Notes under the pieces: model-generated | Databases searched by the model: none | What the model saw: the letters and a program-made list of their open reading frames with translations, nothing else | Told to the model about the DNA's origin: nothing | Source of the DNA: Endocalyx cinctus | Lineage: Eukaryota; Ascomycota; Sordariomycetes; Amphisphaeriales; Apiosporaceae | Assembly: GCA_001600455.1 (NCBI GenBank) | Contig: BCKC01000001.1 | Coordinates: forward strand, 1,886,441 to 1,950,440 | Length of the DNA: 64,000 bases | Direction of reading: 5' to 3' | In this document: positions 1-10,518 of the stretch, piece after piece | How positions within the stretch are numbered: the first letter of the stretch is position 1 | Layout: the number at the start of each line of letters is the position of its first letter | Made by a program: the position numbers and the translations under genes

Positions 1-317
1 CGGGACTAAAGCGTAAAGAAAAAAGAAGGTATATAGAATTTCTAGAAATATTTTGTTTGTATAAACAGAACTATGGCATTCTTATACAACTTTAGATACG
101 ATAATTCTCGATCTGAAGCTGACTGACTCAAGCCGCTCTGACCCGATGCGTGTGTGAATAATGGGAATACGAATGGATATGACTCGGAAGTGGCTACACT
201 AAAAAAGAGGTCCCCCAGGAACAGGATGGCAGGTTCCCCTTTCGTTACAATAATCGCGAGTCATATCCGAAGCAACGTTCGCTTCCACAAAAAAAATATG
301 ACGCGCCCATCTTCCTT
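1..317. other. Window edge, no gene seen
   Basis: AT-rich sequence with no convincing reading frame. A frame on the plus strand (from about 154) is only the reverse of the small membrane ORF that follows and has no recognisable content. Confidence 0.5.
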
Positions 318-524
318 TTACGCTGCCGGTGACGACCCTGACGACCCTTGCGCTCGCCGCTTTCTTCGGCATCTCTTCTCCCCAAAATACGCAGCGAGGA
401 GGATGACGAGGATGACGAGGATGACGCCGACGATAGAAGAGACGGCGATAGCTATGCCTCTCGCTGGCTCTCCGTTGTCCGAGCGAGAGAACAGCATCAA
501 GTGAGACTTGTCTTCGGTTTTCAT
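318..524 (-). CDS. Possible 68-residue single-pass membrane protein
   Basis: An ATG-initiated frame of 68 codons on the minus strand. Seen in the sequence: a hydrophilic head of about 24 residues, one strongly hydrophobic segment (about residues 25-47, rich in Ile, Val and Leu), then a basic stop-transfer run CRRKRRAQG and a short Ser/Gly/Ala tail. This is the pattern of an integral membrane micropeptide with the tail in the cytosol. I do not recognise a family. It could be the last exon of a longer gene, but I see no clear acceptor site. The repeated GTC-ATC-CTC codons also produce open frames on the other strand, so the frame could be partly a low-complexity artefact. Confidence 0.35.
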   Translation of the reverse strand: MKTEDKSHLMLFSRSDNGEPARGIAIAVSSIVGVILVILVILLAAYFGEKRCRRKRRAQGSSGSSPAA

Positions 525-1231
525 GTTTGGTTAAGTAAACATCCCTTCAATGACGGTTCTAGTCAAGCGATGTCGATTGCTTATAAGTGTCGGTTATGTA
601 AAGTATATATTGCGCGTTGGATCCTATTGGCGAGGGAGAGAAATAACATGATATGATTGCTTGAGGCGAGTATTCTTTGTCTCTAGTAGTGGCATGTTCT
701 TTCAAACAGACATAAAGAAATCACAATATTAGGACGAGGTGAAATAAATGTGTGATTTAAACTTAAACATTTTAATGATATTAATCCTTCAAAGTTTGTT
801 TGAAGGATCATATCTTGATGGGTATTTTTACACATACTATGCAGAGGTCTATCCAACTATATACAATAAAATAATAATAACAAAACATATACACTATCAT
901 CATCAATGCTGCCATGATCCCCTCTACGTTTCAAAAATGAATGAAAACCCTTTCTATCCGTAAATCATGTAACAGCAAAATGATAACACCGCGCATATGG
1001 CCGCCCCCTCCTTTCCATCAAGTGCCTCAATAATCCGTAGAGAGTGTATTGGTTTATGTGCAAAGAAGAAGCACCTATGCTTCCAAGTAGTGGTATATAT
1101 ATAGATCAATGTGGGATCTTTGAAAAGAAAAAAAAAGAAAAAAAGCATAAAACCAAAAATGAGCCTCTCAAATAGTCGTACAAGATTCAAACTCCGAAGT
1201 TTTTTTTTTTTTGTTTTTTTAAAAGGTTTTT
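525..1231. other. Intergenic, AT-rich, no gene seen
   Basis: AT-rich spacer with A/T homopolymers, including T runs at about 1200-1220 just beyond the end of the MFS gene. Short frames here lack coding character. It probably holds the 3' UTR of the MFS gene on the minus strand. Confidence 0.5.
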
Positions 1232-3741
1232 TTAGTGTTGATGAGATCCTGGTCGCTCGTGCATACCAAACTGGCTTGCCGGGTTCGACTGGTAGAAGGA
1301 CTGATCGAAATAACCAGGGGTACTATACACCACCGGCTGAGGGTAGACCCCGGGTTGGTAGAATGGACTCGCGTGAGCATAAGCTACCGGCTGTGTGTAC
1401 ATCACCGTTGGCCCGTACGTAGTAGCAGGCGGGGAATATGGCATCGACTGGTTGTACATGACGTGCTGTTGTGCGTAAGCGTGTGAGCTCGCACCGCACG
1501 TGCAAGGAGGCCGGCTGAATGCGCGCATGTGAGGATAGACCGCAGCCCGCGATCCTAGATTAATCTCTATATTCCTTGTGGGTGTTGTAAATTGCACAGG
1601 CTCTAGCGATTGCGGTAAGTCTCGCACCTCGACGGGACTAGGCAGTATCGGGCTGATGATGTCGGGAGAATCGTCGTCGTTGAACGTATCGTCGGAAGAT
1701 GATGTTTGAGGTGGTGACCTCGCTTTCTCGACATCATGTACGGCGTTAGGCCCCTGGGCGCCCGGTCCACCAGGGGCAGCAGCAGCACCCGGAGCAGCAG
1801 CAGCAGCACCAGGAGCACCAGGGGCACCGGGCTTGTTAGCCTTAACGTTTCGCCACTCTATCGTGGCAGAACCGAAGATTACGAGACCGGCGAGGGCTAG
1901 TCCTAGGTAGAAGACCGTTCGTAGAGCCTCGTTATACTCGTAAAGAGCGATCTCGAGCTGATCGGCAGCGAGTATTTCTCGAAGTTCGGTTGCGCCAGTC
2001 GCCAAAATCTTGGCTGAGGAGAGACCCGGGATGATGGAGAGCTTCTTAACGAGCTCGTTGTTGAAGACGGTCTGACCAGCTGCGAGGAAGATGGCGCCAC
2101 CGAGAGTGGTGCTAAATAAAACCAGCGCACTTCCGATAGGCACGTCGGCACGGGGTAGTACTGTCTGCGCCGCCAAGTTGGGTGCCTGAAAGCACATTCC
2201 CACTCCGGCACCGTAGAGAATCTGATATCCGATCCATTTGACTGCTGGTGTGTTAACTTGCAAGGTTGTAAGTAAGCCAGCACCGATAATCATGAGTACT
2301 GTTCCGATAATCATAGTCGGCGCATAGTATCCGATCTTAGATACGAGGATACCAGTTGCTATCGAGGCGATGACCATGGACAGGGTCAATGGAAGCGTGC
2401 GGATACCAGAGTTGACAGCAGAGACTCCCTGAATGGCTTGGAACCAAATTGGGAGGTAGTAGACTAAAGTGAAGAGCATGTTAGACATGAACATAATCAA
2501 GAGAAAAGAGCAGGGGATGAAAATTGCATGCTTACCAAAGATTGACTGCTGAGCACCAATCCAGGTGGCGGCCCAGAAAGCCGAGAGAATGGATCGTTGT
2601 TTGAAGACCCGAGGAGGTATGGTAGCGGTCTTCGGTAGGTATTTCTGGATAAATGCGAATGAGGCGAGAAGAATAGGAGAAAGGATGAGTAAAACGATAA
2701 TACGAGCGTCGTCCCACTATTTAAATTAGTTAACCAGGTGTTCAAAATTTAACGTGAAGTTCCCCAAATGGTATATGAGACTTACAGGAAAATCGACTCC
2801 TCCCCATTGAATGGCTAGGATGAGAGATACTGTGCCGGGAATCAAGACAGCAGTTCCCGGGAAATCAAGCTGCCTGAGCTTGTTTTGCAGAGGAATCTGA
2901 GTTGACTTTCTCTCGGGAAGTTTGAGAAGAAAGAAGATAAAGACTAAACTGACACCTCCTAGGGGAAGGTTGATGTAGAAGCACCATCTCCAAGTGAGGT
3001 TTGTAGTGAAGACACCACCGATGAGAGGACCGAGGACAGAAGCTAAACCGAACAAAGCACCGAATAAGCCTTGGAAAAGAGGTCGTCGATGAAGTGGTAC
3101 AGCGTAAACGATAGTTACAACCTACAGTTTCATACCGGTTAGTGACATGGGACAGATGCATCGACTAAGGTGTTGCAAGTACGTACAGTTCCGGAGTAGA
3201 TTCCGGCGGCACCAACACCTTGGATAGCTCTACCAATGATGAAGATGACGGAACTCGGGGCAACACCACATATGAGTGAACCGATCTCGAAAAGGGATAT
3301 GGCGATGAGAAGAACGGTTCTAATACTCCAGAACTGGTAGATTTTGCCGTAGAGAAGCTGAAATGAACAAGTGGTAATCAAGTAAGCGGCACCGTACCAA
3401 CCAACGTCCGATAAAGAGTTGAACTCGTCCGTGATTTCCGGTATGGCGGTAGCAAGAATCAGTCGATCCAGGGACGTGAGGAAGATGGCAATGTAAACCG
3501 ACATGATAATCAACGCTAACTTGATGCCGCTGGGATATACATAGTTCTCTCCGATCACACCGGGAGGTAGCCCCGGTGGACCGGCAGGTTTCGGCGGGGC
3601 TTTGGCGACATCTTCTTGAGGTTGCGGAACTTTCTCATTTGGAGCATCCGGGCCATTTAGAGTGGGCGTTGAGTTGCTCGACGTATCGATAGGCGTCAGT
3701 GTCGTCTTCGCTAAGTCGGTCTTTTCCGCATCATGAGACAT
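1232..3741 (-). CDS. MFS drug/toxin exporter (DHA2, 14-TM type) with long C-terminal tail
   Basis: Exons 3741-3187, 3121-2786 and 2716-1232, with introns of 65 and 69 bp; 791 residues. A plasma-membrane proton antiporter expected to expel toxic compounds or secondary metabolites. Seen: a Pro-rich cytosolic head of about 70 residues, a motif-A-like [11 protein letters not shown] after TM2, the DHA2 signature [11 protein letters not shown]...[13 protein letters not shown] in exon 2, and further hydrophobic spans to about residue 580. Such proteins normally end near 550-600 residues. Here about 200 extra residues follow: an Ala/Pro/Gly stretch, an acidic Ser/Asp stretch, then a Tyr/Pro/Gln-rich end. 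A Zn2Cys6 regulator is the next gene upstream on the same strand, so co-regulation is possible but not shown. The substrate cannot be told. Confidence 0.93.
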
Positions 3742-5754
3742 GGTGAGAGCGTGAGCCAGCCTTTAGGGCCAGGCCGATATCAGCACGAAGCGAACTCGAA
3801 GAAAGTAAAGAAACCTTGACCTGCGAGGATATAGGAAACCTGACAAGAGAAAAAGAACCAGAGGGGAAAAAAAGGAGGAAAAAAAGGAGAAGGAAAAAAA
3901 AGGAAAAGACAAAAAGGAAAAAAAAAAGAAAAACCCTAAACTATCACACGAAGGTAACGATGGCGAATGAATAGCAGAAAGAAGATCAGAAGAACCTGAA
4001 ACAAAGTTTATTTGGGAAAAGGTGGTATCATATAATGGCATGAATCACATACCCTTACCCGTGGACCTTACACCAGGGCAACATCTCGTGGAGTCCGGGT
4101 TCATGAGCTTACGTCGGCGGTCATACCTTAAAATAAACATGTATCTACACAACGGAACTAGTTCTTAGTGGTCAGCGATGGGGAAACAAAAGGTGAGTAC
4201 CCCGTGAGTTTACTCGGGATCTCAAGCCCGGTATTTGATAATGAAGAGAAGTTACGCGACATTGTAGTAAGAAAACTGCGAACAGGTTCATAGCTCGGTA
4301 CGGAATTTATCATCATAGAGGATCCCGTGGCGCGTTACCCCAGTTGAGGCTAGAGGTATATACCCTGTATAGAATATAAAGAAAAGACAAAAAGAAAGAT
4401 TTAATGGGAATTGGAAATGATTCTGAGCCCGGTACGGATTAGTAGAAGAAAAGTTATGAATATAGAAATATTAAGTGTCGTATTTGTCAAAAGCCTTGTA
4501 AATATGGAGACAAGTATTACCAATATAGCATCCCACCTGGGCAGCTTATCTTAGTTAGTACCCGTGCGTACCTAAGTCCTGAAGTAGATTATATAATCTT
4601 TAAGATGAGAAAAAGTAACCTCGATACTTTGCTACAGAATAGTTTTCTGAATCAATTTAAGAATAAAAGATAAATCAATAAAATAACAATAATAATAACG
4701 AAGAATTAAATGAGAGAATGTTTTAATACGTTTACTCTCAAAACGGGAGTACATATTCGTCTGATTCTCGAATGAAAGGTTTTGTTAAGAAAAGATTTAT
4801 GAATGGCCGGCTGGTTCTTTGACGTGAGCTGAAATGGGTTAGCTACAGGCTACCTTAGCCTAGATCGGGCCGGAGTTTAGGTATTCTAGTGTATAAGTGA
4901 ATACCGAGAATTATGCATACCTAGTATAGAATTATACGCACCTCAGTAAGTACATGCGTACTTTGTAGTATTATGGATAGATTACTCTTCATTTTCAATT
5001 ATCAGCTTTGTTCGCCTTACCGAGATAAGAATAGAGCTGACAAGTAGTTACGTCTACGCGTGTACGTGTACATATACATACGTATATATACGTAGTAAAG
5101 TACCGTACCCGTTGGTCTACCCAGATCCGCATTTCCCGTCGCCGTATCTAAACCTATTTTTAAAAGAAGACTTTGCCCCTCCGGTTTAACGATTTATGAC
5201 ATAGAGAAGTCCAAATTTGTCTCGAGTTTTGGAATTATGTTATATTCATAGAACCAAATTATACTTAAACCACCCACCATCCCCCCTCAATCATATCCAT
5301 AACGATAATGAATTCAACGGATCTTCGCACTTCCTTATACTAGTTGTACATAAAAATGTCATTCATTACTATCGCTATCTTATTCTAACCATAACTCGCA
5401 TAGTTTACATAAAATTAACGTAATCTTACTTTTATCAACGCTCTCAGAGAAATCAATCTTTTTTTTTATTATTCGATTTATTCAGATCATCTACACAATC
5501 CATGTGAAAATCATCCATATCTATTATTAACTCTTGTTTCCCATATTGTTCCCGTCTCTATATTATATAATACAAGTTGTCTCCCTTCTTAGTTCATAAC
5601 CCACTCACCATTTGTGGTGGACCTATCAAATTTATCGTGAGTACCATAGATCTTTGTCATCTTCTTTTTCGTTCTTCTTCTCTTTGCTTCATGGTGAGTA
5701 GAGTCGAGGCCATGTCTAAATGGCACTGAAGTCCAATCGGGTTTCCTTTTTGCA
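3742..5754. other. 2 kb intergenic, promoter of MFS gene
   Basis: No gene seen. Directly upstream of the MFS start (3760-4000) is a long purine-rich block on the plus strand, that is a CT-rich leader on the minus strand, typical of fungal promoters. The rest is AT-rich with many short near-palindromes such as acgtatatatacgt at about 5080. Confidence 0.6.
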
Positions 5755-8394
5755 TTATAGCGTCCAGCTATTTGCGTTTCCTCCAAAATTTATGTTGAAT
5801 CCTGCAAATGACGGTGCCGTCTGCCCAGTGTTACCCGCCAATCCATCCCAATTGAAACTAGCTATGTCGGAGAAATCGAGAATAGAGTCCCACGAGGTAT
5901 CTATGATACTCGGAACACCCGACATGGCCGCAGCGTTCGACTGGTTCAAATCTGGTTTGACCTCACTTGGTGTTTCTATCGCTTGGTTTGACGTGAGTAA
6001 AGACCGCAGCCTCGTGATATAATTAGGCGTGGGTGGAGGGTGACCCTGCACATTCCGAAGGAAACTCTCTCGTAATTTCCATCCCCTGAGCGCGAGCACC
6101 GCAAGAGCCTCGTGTAGCTTCTGAGAAAGATCGTACAGCTCCGTGTGAAAGGTATAAAATCCCTCCGTCACCGCCCACGCCCTGTCTACCAGCGAGCCCG
6201 AGACCCGCTCAGAGAGCTGGCTGACCATGAAAATCAGAAACTCCACTTGGAAATGCGCCATCTCTGCCGATCTTGTAAGAAGAGTAATCTTTAATGGGTG
6301 GGGTAAAGCGAAACTTACGGAACCAGAGAAAATATCCCTTAACACGGGTCGACTTATACATCTTGATACTAGATTCTCCAGTGGTGATGGAGATTTTGAA
6401 AAGGTTGTCCCTCGGGTTGAGAATTTCGGTTCCCCACTAAACAAAATCATTCATAATTATTAGCAAGAGACAACCTATCGTATTGCTTTTGCTCGTTCCT
6501 GTAGCCCCCTCCATTCCACCTCTCATATATTCCGTACATCCCCACGATACTAAAACGGGAATAGTACAGTAATACATTATCAAGAGAGAGGGGGGTTGCG
6601 GGAAGGAAGTATGCGAAAAAATTATAACAGGTAGAATGACGTACCTCTGGTTGTTCCTGTGCGGGTGTTATCAACAATCGCATCTTCTCCATCATCATCG
6701 GCCGGACTTCCATTGATAATTCATGAACGGGCCCCATAGATAGATCGCAGTATTTTTCTAAGATACGCTCCATACTGGAATCTAGCTCATCGATACGCTT
6801 GCGTGCTTTGTCGATGTCGTCGGGGTTAACCGGGGGCGCATTAGGATTCAAATCTTGATGGAAGTACAGTGATTCTAGGCCAGGCGTGTCCACTATTAAC
6901 TGCGCGATCTCGTAGTTTATCAAACAGTATATCATGTCAGTAGGACCTTCCCTAGGCTGTAGAGTTGTCATTTTCGGATACAGATCGGAGTCGTTCACGT
7001 TCTGAGGTGCTTTCGTATCCCAAGAACGGGGGAGAAGCGATTGCCCTAAACCGGAGGTTAAGGCGTATACGGCATCGAGTAAGACTATCTGCCACCATAT
7101 GCGCCTGCGCATTTCTGTCTCGAATGGTGGTAACTCGAGGAATTCACCGTCCCGGTGAAGGCCCATCTTCTGGGCAATCCTGACGAGGACGCCGTTTAAA
7201 ATCCACGCGGCATTGCGATCGTATCGTCCCGAAAGGGAGAACTGGGATTGTCAGTCTGTCCGAAAGAGAAGACAGGGTACGGTAAGCTTACCATATACAG
7301 CAACAGCGCCTGTAGCATAACCATGTCATAAGCCTTCAGAATGCCAATTCGCGCCAACGCTATCCGGCAGCCCCTTGAAAAGCGATTATAAGCCTCTCCC
7401 TTCGAGTATCCCAATTGCTCCAGACACTCGTTCTCGTCCATCGCGGTCGAGCCCATTAGATAAATACCGAAAAGCAATGCCTCTACGTTCTTAGGTATGT
7501 TCGCCCTGCCCGTGGCAGCCTCCACCAACATCGGTTGGACGGAGGGCACGTGGATAATTTTAGTTAAAGGGTTAACTCTTTCAAGAAAAGTCTGCCACAA
7601 TCGAAAAATGTGAGCGGGCTGAGGATGCATGTCTTCGATATTTTCATCACTCGTGTCCGATAAAAGCAGACTCGTATTTGGATCTGGAGACGTTGAATCT
7701 GCCGGTGTGCTAGAGTCATCTATACTCTCATCGTCTTCGATAATGTCACGCATAGCCGAGACCTTAGGAAAATTAATATCGGTATACAAGTACTACGACG
7801 CTTCTGCGCCGAGAGGGAAGAGCTTACTTGTTCATGTATAGTAGCCCAAAGATAACTATCCATAAACTTGACGCCTTGCTGGTCAACGACTAGTTTACCT
7901 TGGGATTTCCACGAGCCCTCTCGGACGGGCGAATCATTGGATGATAAGCCATCTGGTTTCGCGGAGGCATATGCGGATAGCAACTCCTCGCACCTGGCCA
8001 ATCTCTGCTGGAGATCTTGATTAGGCCTCCTCCGTTTACGAGCGGGCGCCGGTGTGCTTGGAGTGCATGTTATATTGGCCTAGATATCGGCGTACGTTTA
8101 ATTCTCAACGTCGCAAAGTAACGAGTATCAAAGCAAGAGGTTCCGTCGCAAAGCTGCAAAGGGAAACTGAACTAACCTTAATGCAGTTGGAGCAAGGTGA
8201 ATTGCGATCGCATTTTATCTTGCGAGTTTGACACTATTAAACGGCTTATTAGCATAGGTGGGATGGGTACAGTTGGGTGTATCAACTTGACAAAGCGCTA
8301 AGTAGTCAAGAATAGATTTGTGGCAACGCTTACTCACCAAAACGCAAGCAAGAACACGTGTGGGTTTTCTAGCAATGGTAGGCGTAGACGCCAT
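5755..8394 (-). CDS. Zn2Cys6 fungal-specific transcription factor
   Basis: Seven exons: 8394-8338, 8233-8177, 8079-7828, 7762-7292, 7241-6645, 6436-6319 and 6263-5755; 686 residues. A nuclear DNA-binding regulator. Seen: a perfect binuclear zinc cluster at residues 17-43 with spacing C-x2-C-x6-C-x5-C-x2-C-x6-C, spread over three exons; a basic linker (RKRRRP) and a heptad-like stretch after it; then the Fungal_trans middle domain, with NAAWILNGVLVRIAQKMGLH and EMRRRIWWQI, the usual hallmarks. The family fixes the acceptors: the frame stays open only with the splice sites given. The 208 bp intron (6437-6644) is the least certain; no internal exon in it keeps frame. Targets are unknown. The neighbouring MFS exporter on the same strand is a natural candidate, by analogy only. 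Confidence 0.93.
8234..8337 (-). other. Intron splitting the first Cys pair of the zinc cluster
   Basis: Donor gtgagt directly after the codon before the second cysteine; acceptor aatag. Together with the next intron (8080-8176), the zinc cluster is encoded on three exons, two of only 57 bp and 19 codons. Gene finders may miss them. Confidence 0.8.
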
Positions 8395-8994
8395 ATCGAA
8401 GCGGTCAAGTAATGTAATTATTCAGATGTACTTTATTTTTGTAAAGTTGTTCTAATAAGATAATAAAAGATTCATGATTCTCGCACTGAGAACCATGGAA
8501 GAATGAAAATCGTCTCAGAAAGAAGTCTTAACTTGTCCGTGCGGCGGACGAAAGACAAAGAGGTAGCCAAATTGGGGGATACCAATGATCGTCACCTGGT
8601 CCTATAGAATTTAGAGGGGTAGAGTTTTGCGAGGCGCACTCTAATCGTCTAAGGCTTCCGTTCATCAGTCAGTAAATATTCATTTTTTCAGGGCGGGAAT
8701 AAAAAAGGTTCAAGTACAAGGTAGAATAATCAATTAAAATAGGATTATTGAATTCAGAGACATATAGAGATAAACCAATTAAATCAACTGTTTCAGGTGT
8801 AAAGTCTCCTACTGTGAGAAAAAAAAAATAATAAAAAAGACCCCGAGAACATATATTGATCATCAGGCAGCTACCGCGTATGTATACAAATAAGTCACTC
8901 ACTCACATCTTATCAATCAATCAAGATCCGTCCTTCAATTGTTTTTCAACGGGTTTAACGTGCGGACGATAAAAAGTTACCTGGCAGCCTGGAA
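8395..8994. other. Intergenic, promoter side of the Zn2Cys6 gene
   Basis: AT-rich upstream region of the regulator; no reading frame with coding character on either strand. Confidence 0.55.
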
Positions 8995-9118
8995 GGGGGG
9001 GGGGGGGGGGGGNNNNNNNNNNNNNNNNNNNNNNNNNNNNNNNNNNNNNNNNNNNNNNNNNNNNNNNNNNNNNNNNNNNNNNNNNNNNNNNNNNNNNNNN
9101 NNNNNNNNNNNNNNNNNN
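8995..9118. other. Poly-G run followed by assembly gap
   Basis: Eighteen consecutive G (8995-9012) run straight into 106 unknown bases (9013-9118). The unknown bases mark a scaffold join. The G run at the contig end could be genuine or a sequencing artefact, and the true gap length may differ from 106. Confidence 0.95.
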
Positions 9119-9945
9119 GCAGAACTGAAATTAAAATCTAACCTTGGAAGGGTTGTTAACAATTGGGGAAGTATGGTGTATGCGTCAACGTAATGGTTTC
9201 CTTATGACTCAATAGAAGCAAATAGACTTCAGTGCCGTTATTACTGGTTGGACTGGGGCTTATCATGTACTATGTACAAAGTACCGTAGGTACGAAAAGA
9301 TTCTATCAATGACCATCAAAGATACAATTTTGAACAAGTTGTCTCGGAGTGGATATTGGCCCGCGGATTATTATTTATTACATTATTACTACCCATGGAT
9401 GGTATGCTGACATACCTAGGTAGTCTGGTAGTTTATCCTAACATAGCCTACCCACCGCACTACACTACTTTTCAGCTTTAATATAATATACATAATTCTA
9501 CATAAGAACTGACTCGACCCATTAGCCTATCCGTGTATTATACAAGTTGTTTTCGAGTCCCAAACTAATCGATAATAAGAATGTATAGCCCAACCGTTCA
9601 AAATATGTATAAATACCAAGGTACCCTTGAATATTCTAAGGTTGCGAAATACTTGAGCATAATCACGTGTACAATTATGTACAAAGAAAAAGAAGCATAA
9701 GCGGGCTAACAGGCTATCCGGATAGGCGATAATCCGGCTGGTGAATGTCCACTCTTAATAAGACCACTGCATACTTCTTCACCTGCGTATGTACAAGTAA
9801 ACTCATCTGCAGCTCCACACCATGAATTCCGAAGCATTTAAACACGGAAGGCCGTAGATCAATATGATTTCCCATGTCGTATAATGTAATGAGTTAAGCC
9901 GACTTACGATGCCACCCGGTATTGAATTCCGCTTTCCTTGGGACC
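9119..9945. other. Intergenic, AT-rich, no gene seen
   Basis: AT-rich with short palindromic pieces (for example cctaggtagtctgg at about 9416). No frame of interest apart from a 20-codon ATG frame at 9909-9971 that ends in TGA. Confidence 0.5.
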
Positions 9946-10221
9946 ATGAAAGATACGGGTACTATCTCTGAAAGTAATCATCGAGGCATACTAGATGCGA
10001 AATATAACGCCGAGAAAACGATTACTGCGAGAGTACACTTTCTGCATGCAGCTATGGACCAACCAAGAGGAACCCGTAATGTAGTAGTACGAAACTTCAA
10101 GTTTTTGTCTATTGCTGACATTACATCACACCAACAAGACGAGATTTATGAACTTCTATTTGCCAGAATAAACAATACTGATTTTAGTCCTGCGCCCCGA
10201 TCCCACTCATCATGCAGTTGA
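9946..10221 (+). CDS. Orphan ORF, 91 residues, doubtful
   Basis: First ATG of an open frame ending in TGA. The predicted product is hydrophilic with mixed composition and no transmembrane segment, repeat or motif that I recognise. A second ATG frame begins 37 bases upstream in another phase, so the two could be pieces of a decayed gene. It stands alone in an AT-rich spacer behind the assembly gap. It may be spurious. Confidence 0.2.
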   Translation: MKDTGTISESNHRGILDAKYNAEKTITARVHFLHAAMDQPRGTRNVVVRNFKFLSIADITSHQQDEIYELLFARINNTDFSPAPRSHSSCS

Positions 10222-10518
10222 CGTGATCGATCACGTGAGAATCCCTATAAATTCACCCGCGCCGCGGCCTAGGAATATTCTTGTCCTCTTCCTGCACCAT
10301 TTTTAGTTATATATATATATATAGTCATAGAGAGGATAATATTTAATAAATGCGCCGTCCCCAAATATCACGTCATGATCCGGAAAACGCCATAAACCAT
10401 GCAGAAATATTCGTGACGTGCCGTAATGGTTTTTTTTTTTTTTGCTCGCCCACCTTATCTAAGGGTGTTTCTATTTTGTGTCTATAAGTCACGTGAAAAA
10501 AAGAAAGAAAGAAAAACT
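10222..10518. other. Intergenic, no gene seen
   Basis: Short spacer with a (TA) run at about 10308-10322 and a T run at 10431-10443. It would carry the 3' UTR of the dolichol kinase gene. Confidence 0.5.

Noticed and set aside
6437..6644. A small internal exon inside the 208 bp intron of the Zn2Cys6 gene
   Set aside because: Every candidate with GT/AG ends introduces a stop codon in the required phase.
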